From the NCBI GenBank assembly GCA_947074245.1, contig CAMTOW010000170.1, positions 1-5,552 of the forward strand: a stretch of DNA of 5,552 nucleotides, given 5' to 3'. Source of the stretch: an uncultured Bacteroidales bacterium. Its GTDB lineage: Bacteria > Bacteroidota > Bacteroidia > Bacteroidales > JAUNSR01. The notes below the pieces were generated by a model. It saw only the letters and a list, made by a program, of their open reading frames with translations, did no database searches and was not told the DNA's origin. The translations under genes and the position numbers were made by a program. This document shows, one piece after another, positions 1 through 5,552 of this stretch (within the stretch, counting starts at the first letter, position 1; every line of letters begins with the position of its first letter).

Positions 1-33
1 TTTACGAATGATTTATACGGTATCGAACGATCG

Positions 34-49
34 TTTACTCGCGAGTAAA
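34..49. repeat. Perfect 16-bp palindrome (TTTACTCGCGAGTAAA)
   Basis: The two halves are exact reverse complements, with the CGCG core at the centre. A second, 10-bp palindrome (AACGATCGTT, 26-35) overlaps its left edge by two bases. A gapless DNA palindrome is a plausible site for a dimeric regulator, since a hairpin with no loop would be a poor RNA structure. It lies about 160 bp upstream of the hydrolase start, so it could equally belong to a gene beyond the left edge. Function is inferred only. Confidence 0.45.
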
Positions 50-129
50 TTCAATAAAGACAGGCAATCGATCGAGAATAAACAATAAGAAAAAAGGTTT
101 GCTTCAGCTTTGTATAATCTAAATTCCGG

Positions 130-151
130 AATCGGATGATTCGATCCGATT
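130..151. repeat. 8-bp inverted repeat with 6-nt loop in hydrolase leader
   Basis: The left arm AATCGGAT (130-137) and right arm ATCCGATT (144-151) are exact reverse complements separated by GATTCG. It lies 58 bp before the hydrolase ATG. It could be an operator or a small hairpin in the 5' leader. No T-run follows the right arm, so an intrinsic terminator is unlikely. A smaller dyad, CTCTT/AAGAG, follows at 163-174. Confidence 0.4.
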
Positions 152-209
152 GAAACATTTTGCTCTTCAAAGAGTTATAATAATTAGACGCCGATAAAAC
201 GTATCGCTT

Positions 210-1088
210 ATGAAGCAATTTTTTCTTCCTGCATCCGATGGTTTACGTCTCGCTTGTGCGCTGTTCGAAGCCGATTGCCCTCAGGCGATCGTGCAGATCA
301 TTCACGGGTCGGTCGAGCATAAAGAGCGCTATTATGATTTTGCCCGCTTTCTGAACGAAGCGGGTTATGCGGTGATTCTGTCTGACAATCGCGGTCACGG
401 CGGTTCTTTGAGTTCTCATTACAAATTGGGATATATGGATGATTACCGACGCATCGTGCAGGATCAGTTTGAGATCAGCCGGTATGCCCGGTCGATATAT
501 CCCGATAAGAAGCTTCATCTGTTCGGACATTCGTTAGGTACCGTTTTCGCCCGGATTTATCTGGAAAGACATGATGCCGAGATATCCAAACTAATCCTGA
601 GCGGAATGGTTTATTACAATCCGTTTACGCCGATCGGTATTTTACTGGCGAGATTCGTCATACTCTTCGGCGGGCAATGGGGATATTGTAAGTTGTTGCG
701 CGAATTGGTGCGTAATGGCGATGATATCAATTGGGTAAGTGCCGATCAGACCAATCTGGAAATTTATCGCAACGACCCGCTATGTGGGTATCATTATCCC
801 AATCGTTCGGTACTCACGATTATGGAAGCGGTGCGCGAACTGAGCAGGACTTCCCATTTCGGATGCGCGAATCCCGATTTGCCGATTCTGAGTGTTTCGG
901 GTGCGGAGGATCCGGTTACCGGAGGTACGGAGGGACTGAAACATTCGTTCGGTTTGTTGTATAAATCTGGTTACCATACCATTGAGAATATTGTTTATCC
1001 CGATATGAAGCATGAAGTGTTGCATGAAACGGATCGTATTTTGGTTTATCAAGACATCCTGAACTTCCTGAATAATGAAATGATCTGA
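210..1088 (+). CDS. Alpha/beta hydrolase, monoacylglycerol-lipase / S33-like (Hydrolase_4 type)
   Basis: This is a complete 292-aa serine hydrolase of the alpha/beta fold. Seen directly: the oxyanion-loop motif HGSVEHKERY (residues 32-41), DNRGHGGS (59-66), the nucleophile elbow GHSLG with Ser108, the acid Asp234 in GAEDPV, and the catalytic His268 in YPDMKHEVLHE. The order and spacing of triad and HG motif match the monoacylglycerol lipase/lysophospholipase group, which hydrolyses glycerol or lysophospholipid esters. Residues about 133-215 form the cap or lid region, with a hydrophobic stretch at 141-153. No signal peptide is visible, so the protein is probably cytoplasmic. ATG at 210 is the first possible start because an in-frame TAA lies at 195-197. 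The length is normal for the family. A terminator 44 nt downstream suggests a monocistronic unit or the end of an operon. The exact substrate cannot be read from the sequence; family members also act as peptidases or on other esters. Confidence 0.9.
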   Translation: MKQFFLPASDGLRLACALFEADCPQAIVQIIHGSVEHKERYYDFARFLNEAGYAVILSDNRGHGGSLSSHYKLGYMDDYRRIVQDQFEISRYARSIYPDKKLHLFGHSLGTVFARIYLERHDAEISKLILSGMVYYNPFTPIGILLARFVILFGGQWGYCKLLRELVRNGDDINWVSADQTNLEIYRNDPLCGYHYPNRSVLTIMEAVRELSRTSHFGCANPDLPILSVSGAEDPVTGGTEGLKHSFGLLYKSGYHTIENIVYPDMKHEVLHETDRILVYQDILNFLNNEMI

Positions 1089-1132
1089 CGTTTTTTTACC
1101 GTCACTCCTTACGAATACATGAGCTGTTATTG

Positions 1133-1163
1133 AAAGATCTGATCAAGTGTCAGATCTTTTTTT
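1133..1163 (+). terminator. Intrinsic terminator after the hydrolase gene
   Basis: A perfect 10-bp stem forms between AAAGATCTGA (1133-1142) and TCAGATCTTT (1150-1159), with a 7-nt loop. It is followed by a T-run that extends to 1163. It begins 44 nt after the hydrolase stop codon. It should end the hydrolase transcript and insulate the downstream peptidase gene. Confidence 0.85.
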
Positions 1164-1381
1164 ATGCGGGCTATTGTTAAAATTAATTTAAGGGTAATTC
1201 CATTGAAGAATAAATATTTTTCGTTTTTCGATAAATTAACCCCATGAATGAGTGGTGTATTTCATCTTATTTTCTACTTTTAACACACGAGAAAATAAAA
1301 TTTATAAATAGATAACCCCAATCAGATCCGGAAAGTATCGCTTATTGTACTTTTTGGCTATCGAAAAATGATTAGAACCCA
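1164..1381 (+). promoter_or_regulatory. AT-rich leader and presumed promoter region of the Tricorn-like peptidase gene
   Basis: This stretch is strongly AT-rich and has no coding potential that I can see. Because a strong terminator lies just upstream, the promoter of the peptidase gene must be within it unless there is read-through. Partial matches to the Bacteroidota -7 element TAnnTTTG are TATTTTTC (1215-1222), TACTTTTA (1275-1282) and TACTTTTT (1348-1355). None has a clear TTTG 19-21 bp upstream, so no promoter is called. An exact 8-mer, TAACCCCA, occurs at 1237-1244 and again at 1313-1320. No Shine-Dalgarno sequence precedes the ATG at 1382. Confidence 0.4.
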
Positions 1382-4300
1382 ATGAAAACCATTTTTTCCA
1401 CATTATTACTCAGCAGTCTTGCGGTAGGAGCGTTGGCGGATGAGAGTCCGTTATGGATGCGCAACAGCTCGATCTCACCCGATGGAAGTACCATCGCATT
1501 CTGCTATAAAGGAGATATTTTTACCGTTCCCACAGCGGGTGGTCGCGCTTTTCAGCTGACGACCCATCCGGGATATGATACCAAACCGGTCTGGTCGCCC
1601 GACGGATCGAAAATCGCATTCGCTTCCGATCGTGAAAAGAGTTTCAACGTGTATGTGGTTGATAAGAACGGCGGCGTGCCGACCAAATTGACGACTCATT
1701 CCGAATCGGAATATCCGGTTACGTTTCTGGATAACCAAACGGTATTGTTCAAATCAGGCATCATGTCTACAAGTGAATATACCCAGTTTCCCGGACGTCA
1801 GTTCTCTCAAATCTATTCGGTGGATGTAAACGGCGGTCGCCCGAAATTGGTTTCGACCCACCCGATGGAAGATCTGAAGATCAATGAATCGGGAGATACC
1901 TATCTTTTTCATGATAAAAAAGGATATGAAGATGAATGGCGCAAACACCATCAGTCGTCGATCACGCGCGACGTATGGATGTATAAACCGGCATCGGGAA
2001 ATTATACGAAACTGACTACGTTTAAAGGGGAAGACCGTAATCCTGTATTTTCGCCGGATGGGAATTCGTTTTATTATCTGAGCGAACAAGACGGTACGTT
2101 CAACGTATACAAGGCTCCGGTCGATCAGCCTCAGAACGCCGTAGCGCTTACTTCTTTCACCGGCAACCCGGTACGCTTCCTGAGCATCGCCAAAAACGGA
2201 ACGTTGTGTTTCGGTTACGATGGCGAGATCTATACGATGACAGAGGGAGGCACGCCACAGAAAGTGAACGTATCGATCCTAAAAGATAAACTGGAGCAAG
2301 ACAGCCAATATCAGAACCATGCATCGGGAGCCCGAGACTTGGCGCTTTCGCCCAACGGCAAAGAGGTGGCGTTTATCCTGCGCGGTGATGTTTATGTGAC
2401 GTCGATCGAATATCCGTCGACCAAACGGATCACCAATACGGCCGAACAGGAACGCAACGTGACGTTCTCTCCCGACGGGCGTGCTGTGATCTATTCGTCT
2501 GAACGCAACGGGATCTGGAATATCTATCAGACCGAACTGGTGCGTAAAGAGGATAAATACTTTACGTATGCCAACGAACTGAAAGAAACTCCTTTAACGA
2601 CCAATACGATCGCTTCATTCCAGCCGGAGATATCGCCCGACGGAAAAAGTGTCGCTTACCTGCAAGATCGCACGACGATCAAGATTCTGGATCTGAAAAG
2701 CGGGAAAAGCAAAACGTTGTTGGATGGCAAATACAATTATTCGTATTCCGACGGCGACCAAAACTTTACCTGGAGCCCCGACAGCAAATGGCTATTGTCG
2801 AAATACATCGGTATCGGCGGTTGGAACAATGTGGACGTGGCACTGATCAATGCCGAAACGGGCGAAGTGACCAATCTGACCGAAAGCGGTTACACCGACG
2901 CCAATCCGCAATGGGTAATGGACGGTAAAGCGATGTTGTGGTCTTCGGATCGCGCCGGGTACCGGAGCCATGGAAGCTGGGGATCGCTTGATGATTTGTA
3001 TCTGATGTTTTTCGATAATGAAGCGTATGCGAAATATCGAATGACGAAAGAGGAGCTTGAGTTGTGGGAAGAAACCGACAAGAAAGCGCGCGAAGAGAAA
3101 GAAAAGGCGGAAAAAGAAGCGGAGAAAAAAGAAAAAGAGGAGAAGAAGGGCGAAATCAAGCCGGAGAAAGTGAAACCGCTTCAACTTGATCTTGACGGAC
3201 GTCGGGACCGTGTCGTTCGCCTGACTCGTAATTCTTCGAATCTGTATGACGGATATCTGACCAAAGACGGAAGCAAACTCTATTATACGACTTCGTTTGA
3301 AGCGGGATCCGACCTTTGGGTGATCGATCTGAAAGACGGATCGCAGAAGATTCTTGTAAAAGATCTGGGTGGCTACGGACTCGTGGCGGATAAAGATGAG
3401 AAAGCTCTTTATGTGCTTGCCAAAGGGGGACTGAAGAAAATCGAGATACCAGCGGGAACACAGAAGACCATTCCGTTCAGCTCGGAATTCGAATACAAAC
3501 CTGCGGGCGAACGCGACTATATCTTCGATCACGCCTGGCAACAGGTTACCGATAAGTTCTATGATCCGGAGATACACGGTATCGACTGGAAAGGATATAA
3601 AGATACTTATGCGCGCTATTTGCCGCATATCAACAACAACATCGATTTCGCGGAGATGTTGAGCGAAATGTTGGGCGAACTGAACGCTTCGCATACCGGC
3701 GCGCGTTGTTATACGCCGACCGGAACAGCAACCGCCACTCTCGGAGCTTTCTATGATGATACGTATACGGGAGACGGATTGAAGATCAAAGAAGTGATCG
3801 CGCGCGGACCGTTGGCATTGGCCGTTGAGCCGATCGAAGCGGGAGCGATAATCCTGAAGATTGACGGAAAACCGGTGAAAGCGGGCGAAGACTACTATCC
3901 GTTGCTGGAAAAGAAAGCCGGAAAACCGGTGTTGCTGACCATCAAAAATAAAGGAAAAGAGGTTGAGGTGAAGGTGAAACCGATCTCGCAGGGTGAGCAA
4001 AACAACCTGCTTTACAAACGTTGGGTGAAAAACAACAGCGATCAGGTGGATCAATTATCAGGAGGTAAAGTCGGATACGTGCATGTACGCGGGATGGATT
4101 CGGAGAGTTTCCGGGAAACGTATTCCGAATTGTTGGGTCGATGCCGAAACAAAGAGGCGGTTATCGTCGATACGCGCCACAACGGAGGCGGATGGCTTCA
4201 TGACGACTTGATCACGCTCTTGAGCGGAAAGGTTTATCAGCAGTTCGCGCCGCGCGGACAGTTCATCGGAAACGACCCATTCAACAAGTGGACCAAACCG

Positions 4301-4621
4301 TCTTGCGTATTGGTTTGTGAAGATAACTATTCCAACGCGCACGGATTCCCATGGGTATATAAGGAATTGGGAGTCGGCAAACTGATCGGTACGCCGGTAC
4401 CGGGAACGATGACGGCCGTATGGTGGGAAAATCAGATCGATCCGACGATCGTATTCGGTATTCCTCAAGTGGGTTGCCGGGATATGAACGGGAATTATTT
4501 GGAAAACCAGGAATTGCAACCGGATATCGAAATCTACAACGATCCGGCATCGATGATCAATGGCAAAGACCTTCAGTTGGAACGTGCCGTAGAGGAGATG
4601 TTGCACCAGGTTCAGCAATGA
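1382..4621 (+). CDS. Secreted Tricorn protease homologue (S41 family, beta-propeller plus PDZ)
   Basis: This is a complete 1079-aa protein, close to the length of archaeal Tricorn. Residues 1-19 form a type I signal peptide with likely cleavage after ALA (17-19). There is no lipobox Cys, so a soluble periplasmic protein is expected. Residues about 20-690 carry repeated TolB/WD40-like propeller blades, with SPDG or similar motifs near 32, 72, 224, 323, 363, 418 and 465. A Lys/Glu-rich linker at about 563-598 interrupts the second propeller. Residues 710-775 resemble the Tricorn C1 domain, with LNASHTG giving Ser770 and His771. A PDZ domain lies at about 783-870. The C2 catalytic part has DTRHNGGG (930-937), the probable nucleophile Ser984 in NYSNAHGFP, and a probable Glu1041 in the segment leading to QPDIEI. 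By analogy with Tricorn's Ser-His-Ser-Glu tetrad, the enzyme should be active and degrade peptides. The start is fixed by an in-frame TAG at 1373-1375. It appears monocistronic, with terminators on both sides. Confidence 0.93.
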   Translation: MKTIFSTLLLSSLAVGALADESPLWMRNSSISPDGSTIAFCYKGDIFTVPTAGGRAFQLTTHPGYDTKPVWSPDGSKIAFASDREKSFNVYVVDKNGGVPTKLTTHSESEYPVTFLDNQTVLFKSGIMSTSEYTQFPGRQFSQIYSVDVNGGRPKLVSTHPMEDLKINESGDTYLFHDKKGYEDEWRKHHQSSITRDVWMYKPASGNYTKLTTFKGEDRNPVFSPDGNSFYYLSEQDGTFNVYKAPVDQPQNAVALTSFTGNPVRFLSIAKNGTLCFGYDGEIYTMTEGGTPQKVNVSILKDKLEQDSQYQNHASGARDLALSPNGKEVAFILRGDVYVTSIEYPSTKRITNTAEQERNVTFSPDGRAVIYSSERNGIWNIYQTELVRKEDKYFTYANELKETPLTTNTIASFQPEISPDGKSVAYLQDRTTIKILDLKSGKSKTLLDGKYNYSYSDGDQNFTWSPDSKWLLSKYIGIGGWNNVDVALINAETGEVTNLTESGYTDANPQWVMDGKAMLWSSDRAGYRSHGSWGSLDDLYLMFFDNEAYAKYRMTKEELELWEETDKKAREEKEKAEKEAEKKEKEEKKGEIKPEKVKPLQLDLDGRRDRVVRLTRNSSNLYDGYLTKDGSKLYYTTSFEAGSDLWVIDLKDGSQKILVKDLGGYGLVADKDEKALYVLAKGGLKKIEIPAGTQKTIPFSSEFEYKPAGERDYIFDHAWQQVTDKFYDPEIHGIDWKGYKDTYARYLPHINNNIDFAEMLSEMLGELNASHTGARCYTPTGTATATLGAFYDDTYTGDGLKIKEVIARGPLALAVEPIEAGAIILKIDGKPVKAGEDYYPLLEKKAGKPVLLTIKNKGKEVEVKVKPISQGEQNNLLYKRWVKNNSDQVDQLSGGKVGYVHVRGMDSESFRETYSELLGRCRNKEAVIVDTRHNGGGWLHDDLITLLSGKVYQQFAPRGQFIGNDPFNKWTKPSCVLVCEDNYSNAHGFPWVYKELGVGKLIGTPVPGTMTAVWWENQIDPTIVFGIPQVGCRDMNGNYLENQELQPDIEIYNDPASMINGKDLQLERAVEEMLHQVQQ

Positions 4622-4707
4622 AACTGAATCGACTCGATAAAGAGGTTTGAGGAGGATCGTTTAATCGGATAAGGCCGGAACGATTACTTGGAATAAGCCT
4701 TCAAATT

Positions 4708-4756
4708 AAAGACCCTGAAGCGGATTTTTTGTAAATCCGTTTCAGGGTCTTTTTTT
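4708..4756. terminator. Long, probably bidirectional intrinsic terminator between convergent genes
   Basis: A stem of about 20 bp forms between 4708-4727 and 4733-4752, with a single G-T wobble (4720/4740) and a 5-nt loop (TTTGT). The outer arms are AAAGACCCTGAA and TTCAGGGTCTTT. On the + strand a T-run continues to 4756, giving a strong terminator 86 nt after the peptidase stop. On the - strand the stem is followed by TTTAATTT, a weaker U-rich tail. It could therefore also stop the convergent Fe-S gene, whose stop codon lies 29 nt from the stem. Confidence 0.88.
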
Positions 4757-4784
4757 ATGTCGTAAAGATCAAGCTGGAGTCGAA

Positions 4785-5552
4785 TCAGAGAAGCCATTCG
4801 TTCTGAATGATTTCTCCCTGACGACTCACTTTGATGAGTTTGATCGGTATTTTTCGCTGACTTTGCGCGACGGCTTTTTGTGCGATACGCAATAATTCGG
4901 AGCAGCATGGCACATCCATAATCATCACGGTAAGGGTATTGATCTCGGAGCGGTCGATCATCGCAGAGAGTTTCAAGACGTATTGCTCCTTGTTCGAGTC
5001 GAGTTTGGGACAAGCGATGGCAAGCGTTTTGCCCGGAAGGAAATCCGAATGGAAATTGCCGGCGGCAAAAGCGGTGCAATCAGCGGCTAAAAGCACATCG
5101 GCGTTCCGAAAATAGGCGGCTTCCGGATTCAACAGGTGCAATTGGACCGGCCATTGGCGCAAAGCCGAAGGATGACCCGCGGTTTCCGACGGAGTAGCGG
5201 GCGGAGCGAACTGCATCGGTCGGCTACCTGGACAACCGGATGGCGCATTCTGTCGGGGTAACACGATTTTCGAAGGATTGCCCGAAGCTGCCGGTTGCGG
5301 GGTTCGGGGCGAAAAGGATGCGGGTTCATGCATCGTTTTAATGCTCGGAACCGCTTCGAACGAACTTAGATCAATCGCTACACGCTGTTTTTTCAGATAA
5401 TCGATCGCCTGATTCAAATAATCGGTTTCACCATGCTCTTTCAAATGCTGAAGATGCGCTAAAATCGTTTTATCTCCGTTTGGAATGATTCGCTTGATTA
5501 CCGAAATCTCATCATACGGAGCGGCTTCCCGCTCGATCAGACGAATCGCGCC
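4785..5552 (-). CDS. 4Fe-4S ferredoxin-family protein with Cys-rich C-terminal domain (N-terminus outside window)
   Basis: The reading frame is open from the right edge (5552) to a TGA at 4785-4787, giving the last 255 residues. A TTG at 5444 is in frame but is not the real start, because the family-typical sequence continues upstream of it. The fragment begins GAIRLIEREAAPYDE, which in relatives directly follows the last Cys-Pro-Glu of a double 4Fe-4S ferredoxin domain; those clusters would lie beyond the edge. Next comes a segment resembling HLKHLKEHGETEYL of relatives (fragment residues about 33-47), then a Pro/Ser-rich linker (about 66-130). The C-terminal domain has GCPGS (Cys107), AADC (Cys159), ACPKLD (Cys181) and VPCC (Cys216-217), all retained. 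The family is common in anaerobic Clostridia and Bacteroidota and is usually named only as a 4Fe-4S binding protein. An electron-transfer or metal-binding role is inferred; the partner is unknown. No signal peptide can be assessed. Confidence 0.8.
   Translation of the reverse strand, partial: GAIRLIEREAAPYDEISVIKRIIPNGDKTILAHLQHLKEHGETDYLNQAIDYLKKQRVAIDLSSFEAVPSIKTMHEPASFSPRTPQPAASGNPSKIVLPRQNAPSGCPGSRPMQFAPPATPSETAGHPSALRQWPVQLHLLNPEAAYFRNADVLLAADCTAFAAGNFHSDFLPGKTLAIACPKLDSNKEQYVLKLSAMIDRSEINTLTVMIMDVPCCSELLRIAQKAVAQSQRKIPIKLIKVSRQGEIIQNEWLL

Larger units (their letters stand above)
1..209. other. Non-coding leader upstream of the alpha/beta hydrolase gene
   Basis: No convincing coding sequence is visible here on either strand. 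The stretch is AT-rich and contains several dyads, listed separately. Two TATAAT hexamers (113-118 and 176-181) and TTTG words (98-101, 109-112, 159-162) occur. None forms a good pair matching the Bacteroidota consensus (TTTG near -33 and TAnnTTTG near -7). The nearest is TTTG at 98-101 followed by TAAATTCC at 120-127, which matches only in part. The promoter of the downstream gene probably lies here but cannot be placed. No Shine-Dalgarno sequence precedes the ATG at 210, which is usual in Bacteroidota. Confidence 0.6.

Noticed and set aside
1086..1104. Small dyad TGACG/CGTCA at the end of the hydrolase gene
   Set aside because: A 5-bp stem with a 9-nt loop is too weak to be a terminator, and a much better one lies at 1133-1163.
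2792..4054. A 420-codon open frame on the - strand inside the peptidase gene
   Set aside because: It lies fully within a well-supported gene on the other strand. Its translation shows no recognisable domain and has a run of Phe and Leu that is simply the antisense of the Lys/Glu linker.
4058..4618. A 186-codon - strand open frame over the end of the peptidase gene
   Set aside because: It is antisense to the conserved S41 catalytic domain, has no family motif, and ends where the real gene does. It is best explained as a shadow of codon bias.
4624..4788. Imperfect 14-bp inverted repeat (4624-4637 and 4775-4788, 12 of 14 matching) flanking the terminator
   Set aside because: The arms are short, imperfect and partly within coding sequence (the right arm overlaps the Fe-S gene stop). 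No target duplication or transposase is present, so chance similarity is the simpler explanation.
4684..5079. A 131-codon - strand open frame overlapping the terminator and the Fe-S gene
   Set aside because: It overlaps the conserved C-terminal Cys motifs of the Fe-S gene in another frame and reads through the terminator hairpin.

Overview
The window fits a chromosomal segment from a member of the phylum Bacteroidota, probably a Bacteroidales-type gut or host-associated anaerobe. The reasons are a secreted Tricorn-like peptidase of the architecture common in that group, a ferredoxin-type protein family typical of anaerobes, AT-rich leaders without Shine-Dalgarno sequences, and no recognisable sigma70 -35/-10 pairs. 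The assignment comes from family knowledge and sequence style, not from a marker gene.

Layout. Positions 1-209 are a non-coding leader rich in short palindromes. Positions 210-1088 (+) encode a complete 292-aa alpha/beta hydrolase of the monoacylglycerol-lipase/S33-like type with an intact Ser-Asp-His triad. An intrinsic terminator follows at 1133-1163, then an AT-rich leader (1164-1381). Positions 1382-4621 (+) encode a complete 1079-aa exported Tricorn protease homologue: signal peptide, beta-propeller repeats, a Lys/Glu-rich linker, a PDZ domain and an S41 catalytic domain. A long, probably bidirectional terminator hairpin (4708-4756) separates it from a convergent gene at 4785-5552 (-). 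That gene runs off the right edge and is the C-terminal 255 residues of a 4Fe-4S ferredoxin-family protein with a Cys-rich C-terminal domain.

How the genes relate. Each gene appears to be its own transcription unit: a strong terminator lies between genes 1 and 2, and genes 2 and 3 converge on a shared hairpin. The hydrolase has no signal peptide and should be cytoplasmic, while the peptidase should be periplasmic, so a direct partnership is not supported. No mobile element, CRISPR array, tRNA or rRNA is visible. This is mostly an ordinary region. The least characterised item is the C-terminal cysteine domain of the Fe-S protein.
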